From positions 100,651 to 164,650 of the forward strand of contig NVXK01000005.1 in the NCBI GenBank assembly GCA_002733905.1: DNA of 64,000 nucleotides, in the 5' to 3' direction. Of the stretch, positions 43,784 to 51,556 are shown piece after piece. The notes beneath the pieces are model-generated. The model was given only the letters and a program-made list of their open reading frames with translations. It was not told the origin of the DNA and did not search any database. Every line of letters begins with the position of its first letter. Position 1 is the first letter of the stretch. A program made the translations under genes and the position numbers. This DNA comes from Robiginitomaculum sp. GTDB lineage: Bacteria; Pseudomonadota; Alphaproteobacteria; Caulobacterales; Maricaulaceae.

Positions 43784-44710
43784 TTAATATTGCAATGTGT
43801 GAAAAAGTTCTGCGATAAATATATCTGCTGAAATCATGCCACCGTCCCATATGGCGTCATAGTCACGGGTTAGTTTCATCGCTTGGATTTGTTCAAGTGT
43901 TTTTCCTTGGGCTTTTTGTTTTGAAACTTTGCTTAACATGCCGTCTAGAAAAGCGTGATATTGCGTGAGCTCTTTTTTGTTTGTGATAGGGCCATGTCCT
44001 GGAATGACTATGGTTTTGTTATCGATACGTTCGAGGGTGAGGCTTAGAGCCGCGATTACGCCTTGAACGGACCCGCCGTTTTCTAGATCAAAGAATGGAT
44101 AGGTTTGATTGATAAAAATATCACCCATATGAACTAAATTAATATTGTTAAAGAAATAAATCGTATCACTATCTGAATGGGCATGTGGAACATGCACAGC
44201 CTCAATATCTTTATTGTTAAGATAAACATGAAGGGTTTCATCAAAAGCAATGACGGGCAGAGCGGCTTTGTTTTGCGCTGGAATATCAAACCCGAAAACT
44301 TTCTGAGATGTACTCAGCCGCTTGCGGACGTTTGAGTGTGCAATAATAGTGGCATTCGCGTCACCCATGGTATGGTTGCCGCCAGTATGATCCAAATGCC
44401 AATGTGTGTTTAACACATATTCTATATCACCAGAGGCAATTGTATTGATCGTTTCAAGCAAGCCGTCGGTTAGCTCGGTACTGAAATCATCAATGATGAA
44501 ATTACCGTCATCACCCGTTGAAAGTAAAACATTACCGTTAATACCTGCGCCTACAAGTGCATAAACGCCATTTTTTAAATTGGTTGCAGTGATTTTTGAT
44601 GCTTGGTCATGAGCATGAGCTTTGGGAATTGTGTGCTGCATTTTGGGGGTTGCACAATTGGTCATGAAAAATATTGTTAAGAGGGCAATAGATAAGTTTT
44701 TGGTATTCAT
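43784..44710 (-). CDS. Metallo-beta-lactamase-fold hydrolase, predicted lipoprotein
   Basis: From ATG 44710 the protein has 308 residues. A signal peptide ends in a lipobox-like FMTNC (cysteine near 19), suggesting an outer-membrane or periplasmic lipoprotein. The MBL zinc motif THWHLDHTGG is near residue 105. HAHSDSD and PGHGP supply further metal ligands. The sequence resembles the group often annotated as MBL fold metallo-hydrolase or quinoprotein relay system protein; true beta-lactamase activity cannot be claimed from this. It is convergent with the TIGR02300 gene and shares its terminator. Confidence 0.85.
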   Translation of the reverse strand: MNTKNLSIALLTIFFMTNCATPKMQHTIPKAHAHDQASKITATNLKNGVYALVGAGINGNVLLSTGDDGNFIIDDFSTELTDGLLETINTIASGDIEYVLNTHWHLDHTGGNHTMGDANATIIAHSNVRKRLSTSQKVFGFDIPAQNKAALPVIAFDETLHVYLNNKDIEAVHVPHAHSDSDTIYFFNNINLVHMGDIFINQTYPFFDLENGGSVQGVIAALSLTLERIDNKTIVIPGHGPITNKKELTQYHAFLDGMLSKVSKQKAQGKTLEQIQAMKLTRDYDAIWDGGMISADIFIAELFHTLQY

Positions 44711-44831
44711 AATAATCTCCACATAGAAAAGATAACGTCTTAATACTTACGAGTAATTATTACATAATGGCAATGTTGTCTAGGGTTATGTTATAATATC
44801 ATAATGCGTTGAGTTTATAACGACGAGCAGA

Positions 44832-45002
44832 ATGATAGCGTATATATCTTCACCGCCGTACATGGATTTCGAATTTGCTTGCAAGATAAAAAAAGCTATG
44901 TCATATCGCGACAGTAAGCACCGTCACCCGTTGGAGATGCTAGACATAGAATTGACATATGAGCAGAAACGCCAATCTGTTTTACCGATGAAATCGGCAT
45001 AG
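44832..45002 (+). CDS. Possible small protein (56 aa) upstream of tRNA-Ala
   Basis: An ATG at 44832 opens 56 codons ending in TAG at 45000-45002, 21 bp before the tRNA gene. The product is soluble and mixed-charge (for example KIKKAMSYRDSKHRHPLEMLD). Only a weak purine-rich stretch precedes the ATG. No family is recognised. The rest of the 310-bp gap between the hydrolase gene and the tRNA shows nothing clear. Confidence 0.35.
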   Translation: MIAYISSPPYMDFEFACKIKKAMSYRDSKHRHPLEMLDIELTYEQKRQSVLPMKSA

Positions 45003-45023
45003 GTATATATTCTAAATAGGTTT

Positions 45024-45210
<187 letters not shown>

Positions 45211-45252
45211 GGGATATGGCGGAAATAGTTTGGACCGTGGCCGAGTTATACA

Positions 45253-46230
45253 TTAGTCTTCACGTAAGTCATCTTCATCGTCTTCAAGAAACCCTTTTTG
45301 TAGAGTTAGCATTTTGATTATTCGGCCCACATCTTTTGCCGTTAGCTTTCCAGATGTGCGTACCTCAAAAGCCCCATCCTTAAATGTGCCGCTTGACAGG
45401 ACTGTAAAACCGTTCTGCGCTTCTTTCGATGTAAGTGTGGGCGATTCATGTGGTTTGTTTACTAAATGAGACGGCATAGGGGGAGGTGATTGAACTTCTG
45501 TTTCGGCCTTTTTCAATAAAGCAATGTTTTTTATTTCAATGGCAGTGGAACTATAATCATGGAATACCCATTTTGAATCATCTGAAAACCCGAGAATTGT
45601 TGCCCCTTCTGGAAATTGATCGACATCGTTAACTGTACCTTGAATGAGGTCGCCAATTATAAAATCAGACAAAATATCAAGGGTTAAGTCTTTTTTTAAA
45701 GATTCTTGACTGTCTGATTTAGACAAAGAGTCAGGCTTGTCTAGGTGTGCGAATTCAATAGTTCTCATGTATTGCTTGAGGAGGGCTTGGGAGGCTGTTT
45801 CATTATATCCGGCATCTGTTACAAGATAATGCTCTACAAAAACATTGTCAGGGAAAGGTGGGGGGAATTTTTCGTAAAGTTTAGAATGGATCGCTGGTGT
45901 GAGAGCAGCTTGTTTTATAGCATTGTCTCTTTCTATACTATTCGGGCGCTTGTCCTGAACAATGCTGAGCGCTAAAGGGGTAAGGGCTATTTTCCTTTCA
46001 TCTCCTCGACCCATATATTCCACAAGCCCAAAATGGTTTAGTGCAGCCATTGTTTGACGGGCTCCACTGCTTTTTGCTCCGTATCCCCAGGCCTTATAAA
46101 AAGTACCTGCTGGGTAAGCGTTATCTTGTACTCCCATGTCGTATACGGCTTGTATTCGACCAAGCATTTTGTCAAGGGAGGCAAATGGGTAGGCGGGGCT
46201 TCGTCCTGTTGATAATTTTTCATCGGTCAT
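45253..46230 (-). CDS. Winged-helix-like island protein (DUF5343-like N-terminus)
   Basis: The 325-residue protein starts with YPFASLDKMLGRIQAVYDMG and a small-gene segment GARQTMAALNHFGLVEYMG followed by KIALTPLALSIV. This resembles the winged-helix DUF5343-type proteins of mobile elements. The middle is charged, and the C-terminal 60 residues (GFTVLSSGTFKDGAFEVRTSG) form a short beta segment and a Glu/Asp-rich end. I assign no function. An imperfect inverted repeat at 46253-46290, just upstream of the start, could be an operator. It is the first gene of the island. Confidence 0.6.
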   Translation of the reverse strand: MTDEKLSTGRSPAYPFASLDKMLGRIQAVYDMGVQDNAYPAGTFYKAWGYGAKSSGARQTMAALNHFGLVEYMGRGDERKIALTPLALSIVQDKRPNSIERDNAIKQAALTPAIHSKLYEKFPPPFPDNVFVEHYLVTDAGYNETASQALLKQYMRTIEFAHLDKPDSLSKSDSQESLKKDLTLDILSDFIIGDLIQGTVNDVDQFPEGATILGFSDDSKWVFHDYSSTAIEIKNIALLKKAETEVQSPPPMPSHLVNKPHESPTLTSKEAQNGFTVLSSGTFKDGAFEVRTSGKLTAKDVGRIIKMLTLQKGFLEDDEDDLRED

Positions 46231-46252
46231 GGCTTTGTCCTTTTGTTAGAGG

Positions 46253-46290
46253 CTTATTATCAGGACTAAATGAATATGTCCAGAAATAAG
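46253..46290. promoter_or_regulatory. Imperfect inverted repeat upstream of the 45253 gene
   Basis: CTTATTATCAGGAC (46253-46266) faces GTCCAGAAATAAG (46278-46290) with 11 bases between; 11 to 12 positions can pair. Position, 23-60 bp upstream of the minus-strand start codon, suggests an operator. The rest of the stretch to 46600 shows no gene. Confidence 0.35.
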
Positions 46291-46600
46291 TCTTGCAATA
46301 TGACTAAATTACTTCTAAATACTTGGTAAGCACGATTCTGTGCAAGTTAAAAGAGATTGTTATGCATTGATACGTATAGGGTGATGTGGCCATTATTATT
46401 TGAGAACCGCCATGCTGCCCCAAAACAAAAAGGGCCAGACTTAACTCTGCAGTAACAGAACAGTCTAGCCCATGGTTCGGTAAGTAAACCCCGACTTACT
46501 ATATTGGTTAGCCAGTGTGTACTCCATTTCTGAACTTATGGATTCTGACACATAGAAGCGACCATATCAAGAGGGCACTTTAAATATACAGGAGCCAAGT

Positions 46601-46807
46601 ATGGCGAAATTAAACTATGGGCAGCCCTCACGCCAACTCACAATAGAGGACGCAGTACAAGTTTGGGTAATGTTGAGAAGGGGTTGGTTGCAATCACGGA
46701 TCGCGGCGCATTTTGACGTTAATAGCGGACGAATTAGCGAAATAAAAACAGGCAGACGGTTTCCGGAAGCCTCCCAAATAGCATTACATTGCAAAAAAGC
46801 GGCATAG
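46601..46807 (+). CDS. Small helix-turn-helix DNA-binding protein
   Basis: The 68-residue protein has SRQLTIEDAVQVWVMLRRGW followed by LQSRIAAHFDVNSGRISEIKTGRRFPE, an HTH with a clear recognition helix. The closest pattern is the small HTH proteins of alphaproteobacterial islands and phages. AGGAG stands seven bases before the ATG at 46601 and a strong terminator follows at 46871, so it is an independent unit. It may regulate the island or take part in its excision. Confidence 0.75.
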   Translation: MAKLNYGQPSRQLTIEDAVQVWVMLRRGWLQSRIAAHFDVNSGRISEIKTGRRFPEASQIALHCKKAA

Positions 46808-46870
46808 GTTTGTAGCCTTGATCGGTTGGATGCGTTCACTTATTTGTACGTAGTAATGTAAGAAAATGTT

Positions 46871-46901
46871 AGTGCCACGGGTTTCCCGTGGCACTGTTTT
46901 T
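46871..46901 (+). terminator. Strong rho-independent terminator
   Basis: AGTGCCACGGG (46871-46881) and CCCGTGGCACT (46885-46895) form a perfect 11-bp stem around TTT, followed by GTTTTT. It ends the 46601 HTH gene. Confidence 0.92.
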
Positions 46902-46946
46902 GATAGTGTTCAACAATTTTAGGAATGTTTATTTTATTGTAGTTTA

Positions 46947-47291
46947 TTAGCTTAATTCTTCAATCGCCTTGAGTTGTGCCATAGCGAGTTCCAACTGGTT
47001 GTCTGACAACCCCCGCACCAGTACAGCAACTTCGGCCTCCCGTTTCAATCTGTTCGGGCTTGTACCGTCTTCAAATGATCCGGTGGGGAAGAAGTCCCGC
47101 ATTGGGATATCCAGTGCAGCAGCTAATGCAATCAGGGTTTCCAGCGATGGAGCGCTCCGGGCCCTCTCAATATTGGAGATCGCCTCGGCGGTTCTCTCGA
47201 TTTTAGTGGCGAGTGCCTCTTGGGTTAATCCTGCGCTCCGCCGGAAGTGCCGAACCTGCCCACCTAAATATGACTTAAATTGTGTATCCAT
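46947..47291 (-). CDS. XRE-family repressor-like regulator
   Basis: The 114-residue protein has a full cro/C1-type HTH: VRHFRRSAGLTQEALATKIERTAEAISNIERARSAPSLETLIALAAAL (about 12-60), followed by DIPMRDFF and a C-terminal helix for dimerisation. A perfect 18-bp palindrome lies three bases upstream of its ATG at 47291. It is divergent from the RNase H-like/HD fusion gene at 47415, so it probably represses both itself and that gene. Confidence 0.88.
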   Translation of the reverse strand: MDTQFKSYLGGQVRHFRRSAGLTQEALATKIERTAEAISNIERARSAPSLETLIALAAALDIPMRDFFPTGSFEDGTSPNRLKREAEVAVLVRGLSDNQLELAMAQLKAIEELS

Positions 47292-47293
47292 AC

Positions 47294-47311
47294 CTTGAAG
47301 TAAACTTCAAG
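47294..47311. promoter_or_regulatory. Probable XRE operator palindrome
   Basis: CTTGAAGTAAACTTCAAG is a perfect 18-bp palindrome (8-bp arms, 2-bp centre). It lies over the ribosome-binding region of the XRE gene and upstream of the divergent promoter. TATAAT at 47379-47384 is a candidate -10 for the 47415 gene. Confidence 0.65.
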
Positions 47312-47414
47312 TGGGCATCCCATACACCGAGAATTATTCATAAAAACTTGCAATACACGACTATACTTCATATTGGTGTATAATATTGCCCTATACCCAA
47401 AGGATACTTTGAAT

Positions 47415-48680
47415 ATGCCTGTAAGTTCTGACCAAATTGTAGTGGGTGTCATAGATGTTGGTGCACCAAGGAATATTGGTTGGGCCGTACTACTGGGGAA
47501 CCAGTTGAAGACCGGAAATGATTTGGACGAGTTCATAGAGTTCTTTGCAGAAATGGCTAAAGACCGCCCTGCCGCTCTTGGCTTTGAAGCCCCCATGTTT
47601 GTGCCCCTGCGAGATGAACTCCAAAATATCACCAAACAACGCGACGGTGAAAAGGGTCGCCCGTGGTCTGCTGGAGCCGGGGCAACGGTAACAACGATTG
47701 GGTTAGCTGTAATGGGCTATACACTCACAAAGCTCAAGGAACGTATTCCCGATAAACCCGCGACCCTCGACTGGCACACATGGCCGAAAGGTAACGAGAT
47801 GCTATTGTTTGAGGCATTCGTGAGCGGCGTAAACCATGCTGGCCCGGGGGAGCATTGGCGCGATGCCCTGACTGCGGCGAAGGGTTTGGTTGATGCCTAT
47901 CCAGACCTTGATGCCCACAATGCAGTAACAGGTGACAATGTGTTCTCATTAGTTGGTGCCACACTTGCTCGCACTGGATGGTCAACACCAAGCGTAGAAT
48001 TGCTTGCACACCCATGCTTGGTTATCCGTCCAGAGGAAAGCGCAGAATTGTGCCCAGATAGGTTCACATGTTTTAATGCGCCGACAACGGCAACCAAGAA
48101 TACGAGCGAGGGTGATATGGGGTGGATACAAACAGCAAGCGGGAAGAAGTTCTCAATATTGGAGCCCGATGTAGACCAGATTGATATTGACGACATTGCT
48201 CATGCCCTCTCCATGCTCTGCCGCTTTAACGGTCATTGCACAAAGTTCTATTCTGTGGCCGAGCATTCGGTGCATGTGTCGCGGGAAGTGGAGCCAGAAC
48301 TAGCGCTGGTTGGATTACTGCATGATGCGGCAGAGGCTTATCTCGGAGATATTCCTACACCGCTTAAAAGGCTACTGCCCAACTTTAAGGAATTTGAAGA
48401 TCGGATGGAGGAAGCCATCGGAACTAAATTTGGCATTGATGCTAACCTGTTCAAAGGCACCGAACTAAAGCGTGCAGACACCCAGTTGCTGGTAGATGAA
48501 AAAGAAGCTCTCATGGTCGATGCCCCGGAGCCATGGCCAGCCAATGCACCAGTTGCGGCTTCGATTTCGGAAAGGCGCACTCGTATGCGTTCCCCGAATG
48601 GTTTGTGTGTTGGGATTAGGCCAGAACTTGCCGCTCGACGTAGTGTCGATACGGGTATGTTGAGGTGTTTGCCTGCTTGA
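47415..48680 (+). CDS. Fusion of RNase H-like (DUF429-like) domain and HD phosphohydrolase
   Basis: From ATG 47415 (AAAGGA upstream) the protein has 421 residues. The N-terminal part (about 1-215) has an RNase H-like fold pattern, VVGVIDVGAPRNIGWAVLL and ALGFEAPMFVP, reminiscent of DUF429. The C-terminal part, beginning MGWIQTASGKKFSILEPDVDQIDIDDIAHALS, is an HD-domain hydrolase of the YfbR-like or phage type: YSVAEHSVHVSR and LLHDAAEAYLGDIPTPLKRLL. YfbR-type enzymes dephosphorylate dNMPs. The last 40 residues are antisense to an excisionase-like gene and do not look native. Confidence 0.78.
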   Translation: MPVSSDQIVVGVIDVGAPRNIGWAVLLGNQLKTGNDLDEFIEFFAEMAKDRPAALGFEAPMFVPLRDELQNITKQRDGEKGRPWSAGAGATVTTIGLAVMGYTLTKLKERIPDKPATLDWHTWPKGNEMLLFEAFVSGVNHAGPGEHWRDALTAAKGLVDAYPDLDAHNAVTGDNVFSLVGATLARTGWSTPSVELLAHPCLVIRPEESAELCPDRFTCFNAPTTATKNTSEGDMGWIQTASGKKFSILEPDVDQIDIDDIAHALSMLCRFNGHCTKFYSVAEHSVHVSREVEPELALVGLLHDAAEAYLGDIPTPLKRLLPNFKEFEDRMEEAIGTKFGIDANLFKGTELKRADTQLLVDEKEALMVDAPEPWPANAPVAASISERRTRMRSPNGLCVGIRPELAARRSVDTGMLRCLPA

Positions 48681-48730
48681 GGCAGTGTGTAGTATGGTTC
48701 GGATGAACCGGGGTATAATTGATGTTCCAT
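48338..48730 (-). CDS. Excisionase-like HTH protein with run-on C-terminus
   Basis: AAAGGAG stands five bases before the ATG at 48730. Residues 13-60 read YYTLPQAGKHLNIPVSTLRR and SGLIPTHKPFGERIRVRLSEIEAA, the MerR-like winged helix of Xis/excisionase proteins. From about residue 65 the frame runs antisense through the HD domain of the fusion gene and has low-complexity Ser/Arg content. The native stop seems to be lost. The overlap with the convergent gene is 343 bp. Confidence 0.65.
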   Translation of the reverse strand: MEHQLYPGSSEPYYTLPQAGKHLNIPVSTLRRAASSGLIPTHKPFGERIRVRLSEIEAATGALAGHGSGASTMRASFSSTSNWVSARFSSVPLNRLASMPNLVPMASSIRSSNSLKLGSSLLSGVGISPR

Positions 48731-48731
48731 T

Positions 48732-48759
48732 ATGGCTCCTTTTGTTAAAATGGAGCCAT
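48732..48759. promoter_or_regulatory. Inverted repeat over the excisionase ribosome-binding site
   Basis: ATGGCTCC (48732-48739) and GGAGCCAT (48752-48759) are perfect arms around 12 bases. The left arm covers the AAAGGAG site of the excisionase-like gene, so the repeat may be an operator or an RNA hairpin that masks the site. Confidence 0.45.
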
Positions 48760-48794
48760 CTAATAATCACATGATTTGTACGAATGCGAAGGAC

Positions 48795-49259
48795 TTAGCT
48801 GCCCTTAGAAAAATTCCTCGACACGATTTTTGGGCTTATAGCTGTAGGGTTGTTGGGCACACCCGCCTTCTGCAAATTACTTAAAAGGCGTTTGAAGTTT
48901 TTGATTTCATCCATCCTGTCCCAATCATCTTGGGAGGTGATACGGGCCAATAAGATGTTTTTGGATTTTTTGAAATCGCGGGTGAGTTTTTTAATCAAAG
49001 AACTTTCTTCAATATTTCGATCTTTTGGTGAGCCAACATATGCTCTTTTTGCTAAATGGTTGAGAACTGGAGTTTCCATGCCCTCGACTTTCTCCGAATG
49101 GTAGAGCCACGCCATTCTCATAAGACTGTCATAATCATCGGATGTTTGTTTTGTGAGAGCGGTGCCCGTTAAAGCAGTAAGGGCAGCACGGAATCGTTTT
49201 TCGGTGTTGCCGCCTTTACCGTCAGAAGGGTGTGCAGAAATGATTGTTGTCACTCTCAT
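48795..49259 (-). CDS. Unidentified soluble island protein
   Basis: The frame is open from GTG 49310 to 48795; ATG 49259 is the likelier start and gives 154 residues. The product is soluble, basic and mostly helical, with RFRAALTALTGTALTKQTSDDYDSLMRMAWLYHSEKVEGMETPVLN. I find no motif. Neither start has a good ribosome-binding site, and the 5' end lies inside the P1 repeat, so the true N-terminus may have been replaced by a rearrangement. Confidence 0.45.
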   Translation of the reverse strand: MRVTTIISAHPSDGKGGNTEKRFRAALTALTGTALTKQTSDDYDSLMRMAWLYHSEKVEGMETPVLNHLAKRAYVGSPKDRNIEESSLIKKLTRDFKKSKNILLARITSQDDWDRMDEIKNFKRLLSNLQKAGVPNNPTAISPKIVSRNFSKGS

Positions 49260-49410
49260 GTCACTGCAACTAAATTCAACGTTCTTTAGCGAAACTGCAC
49301 CAAACTTCACCTATCATCCATCTTACCCCCTCTAACCGAAACCTTCATTCTCGTGCATTCTTGTTAGCTCATGTCCATTTAGCTGCAATGGCCTCACAAA
49401 CAAATTTCTA
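49249..49410 (+). repeat. Left-arm repeat copy P1 (without tRNA core)
   Basis: About 160 bp shared, imperfectly, with 55307-55470 and 61702-61859: GTCACTC at 49249 and GTCACTG at 49260 (11-bp spacing), CTGCACCAAACTTCACC, CTTCATTCTCGTGCATTC and TTTAGCTGCAATGGCC. In the other copies it runs into the tRNA-Ala 3' core. Here it breaks off at CAAATTTCT and joins a fragment of a LuxR-hydrolase gene. Confidence 0.7.
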
Positions 49411-49474
49411 ATAAGGCAAAGAGAGAGCGATAACGCTGTGGCTCAATAGCCATTGAGTACGCTAAATCGATCAT
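49394..49474 (-). pseudogene. N-terminal relic of a third LuxR/hydrolase paralog
   Basis: ATG 49474 opens 26 codons reading MIDLAYSMAIEPQRYRSLF and a short tail. The start closely matches residues 11-26 of the regulator at 49594-51318 (LITLAYSMAVEPQRWHVM). The frame stops where the P1 repeat begins, so the gene was truncated there, probably by recombination at the island end. Confidence 0.6.
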
Positions 49475-49593
49475 GCCTTCTTGACTGCTGATAAAGGCTG
49501 TGGGCTAGTTGCCGATATTTAATGTCCTGTGAGGCGTGGATTTTTGCAGGGCTTTGGATACACCGAGGCGCAGACGCTCTCAAGAAAAACAAA

Positions 49594-51318
49594 TTATTTT
49601 TTTGTCACTTTTGCCCATTGTTCATCAAGAGCTTTGAACAGTATATCAGGATGTTGGAGGTGTAGCATTGTGCCTGATTTGGGTATGATACGAAGTTCGA
49701 TGTCATTGCGGTCTTCAATAAAATCGGCAAGTAGCTCTTTGCTAATATCAGGATCGTGCTCCGCACATAAAAAGAGAATAGGCGTTGGATATGGTGGATC
49801 AAGATAATCCCAAAGCTGGGCTTTGTGAATTAGATCCCAAGCAATACCTTGTGGCCCCTGCATTGTCGCCATAGCAAAGGCATTGCGCGTAAGGTTTCGT
49901 ATTTCGGGGATTTTGATAGTTGCTAAATCATACGGCGAGTCTTCAAAAAGGCTGGCGACATGTTGTTCGTCGTAACCAGCTTCAACTTTGGCCATAGCAA
50001 ATCGACAATACATAAAGAGCAGTTGTGGAGCCGTGCGGGCTAGAAAAAAAATCACCCGTTGTTGGGGCTTCATTTGCTTCATTTGTTTCGATGTGTGTAA
50101 TGGAATGGTCGGTGAACAACTCGTGTGACACAGGAGGCGATTTGGTAGGCGCCGCCCTGCCGCATATTGAAACGGCGTGCCCGTGTTTGAGCCCAGTGTT
50201 TGACAGGTTTGGATGCTAAGTTCGTCCATAAGCATTTCGATATCACGTGCAAAAGATTCGGCGCAGGTTTCGAGCGTTGCATAAGGATCAGAGTGTCCCC
50301 AAGCAGGCCGCCACGGTAAGACAAGCCGTAAATTATGAACATCTAGCAATTCACGCATTTTCGTAGTCACCCCATGGGCTGTGACAAGGTCTGAGAAATG
50401 AATGATAGGACGCCCCTTTTCTGGGCCGACAAGATCGTAGGCTAAACATGTGCCGTCTGGACGAATAAGTTGGCGACGCTCCCGCCAAGGTTCAGGGTCG
50501 ATGAAAATAGACGGGTCTTGAGGCGCGGAGAGTCCATTGAACCTTGCATACCCAGAATAAAGGCAGACGAGTTCTGTTTTTGAATTTAATTCTAGCTTAG
50601 TTAAAAGGGCTTTTAACTGATTACGTACTGTGCCGATGCTGCGACCGCGCTGTTTGGCAAGTTGGGCTAAAGTCTGGCCCGAGACAATTGTCTTGGTGAT
50701 GGCGAGTTCTGTATCTGTAAGGTTTAGAGAGGATTTGAACTGCTGTGCGGTGCTTGGGTGCCAACTTTGGCTGATTGTAGTGAGACGTCCAATCGTCTCA
50801 TTGTTCACAGAACGGGTTACAGAAAGTGCCAATGTAAGATTGTGGCCATTTACATCACGAACATTGAAGGCTTGAACGAAACTATCTACCTTGAGCCGCT
50901 CAATTTTACGGAGGGTGCGGAGAAGTATATCAAATTCACCATGCTCAAAAGGATCCTTGGGCACATTTGTACCAATAGAGAAACCCAGTTTTTGTACAGC
51001 AGAGATATTGCAATGTTGAATATTGCCTTTTTGCGTGAGAAGGGCGGCAGGCTCCAATTCAGAATCAATAAAACGAGGAGAACTGGTCCCGTGATTGTAT
51101 TTTTGACCTTGGCGTTCCATTAAATCCATTGCATGAATCAAATGCTCAACTAGGGGGGTGTCTTCTGGAACTGTGGGGATATTTGTATCTTCAGCATTGT
51201 CGACGAAACCCAACAACCACTGGTCCATCAAACCTGTCATCACATGCCAGCGTTGAGGCTCTACGGCCATGGAATAAGCAAGCGTGATGAGTTGGTTCTC
51301 TATTTTTTGATTGTTCAT
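49594..51318 (-). CDS. LuxR-type regulator fused to a degenerate alpha/beta-hydrolase domain (paralog A)
   Basis: The 574-residue protein has an N-terminal sensor-like region (1-190), a LuxR/GerE HTH at about 199-258 (LTDTELAITKTIVSGQTLAQLAKQ) and a C-terminal alpha/beta-hydrolase domain (290-570). The nucleophile elbow reads GSNTG (376-380), with Asn where Ser is expected. The usual catalytic His region reads SGTMLHL, so that His is lost too. The acid loop EHDPD remains. The domain is therefore probably a ligand sensor. It is divergent from the PKD-repeat protein gene, its likely target. Confidence 0.82.
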   Translation of the reverse strand: MNNQKIENQLITLAYSMAVEPQRWHVMTGLMDQWLLGFVDNAEDTNIPTVPEDTPLVEHLIHAMDLMERQGQKYNHGTSSPRFIDSELEPAALLTQKGNIQHCNISAVQKLGFSIGTNVPKDPFEHGEFDILLRTLRKIERLKVDSFVQAFNVRDVNGHNLTLALSVTRSVNNETIGRLTTISQSWHPSTAQQFKSSLNLTDTELAITKTIVSGQTLAQLAKQRGRSIGTVRNQLKALLTKLELNSKTELVCLYSGYARFNGLSAPQDPSIFIDPEPWRERRQLIRPDGTCLAYDLVGPEKGRPIIHFSDLVTAHGVTTKMRELLDVHNLRLVLPWRPAWGHSDPYATLETCAESFARDIEMLMDELSIQTCQTLGSNTGTPFQYAAGRRLPNRLLCHTSCSPTIPLHTSKQMKQMKPQQRVIFFLARTAPQLLFMYCRFAMAKVEAGYDEQHVASLFEDSPYDLATIKIPEIRNLTRNAFAMATMQGPQGIAWDLIHKAQLWDYLDPPYPTPILFLCAEHDPDISKELLADFIEDRNDIELRIIPKSGTMLHLQHPDILFKALDEQWAKVTKK

Positions 51319-51556
51319 TATGTCCCCAAGTCAGGATTAACTATGGTGTAAGAAAGAATAGAAATCAATAAGGTGTCTTCATATTATTAACCCTATATTG
51401 GCGTGTTCCATAATTAAATCAATTATTATTCAATAAAAAATGATTATAAATCAATTGATTAGGTGCCCTATATTTTAATATATACCATATGGGCTATTCA
51501 CACACCCCATTTTTGCAACGAGATATGCCCTTCTATTTTTAATCGGAGGGCTATCC
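51319..51556. promoter_or_regulatory. Divergent promoter region, LuxR paralog A / PKD protein
   Basis: The 238-bp, very AT-rich gap must hold both promoters. It contains the palindrome AATCAATTGATT (51449-51460) and CCATATGG near 51487. GGAGGG at 51545-51550 is the ribosome-binding site of the PKD gene. None of the palindromes can be assigned to a regulator without experiment. Confidence 0.4.
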
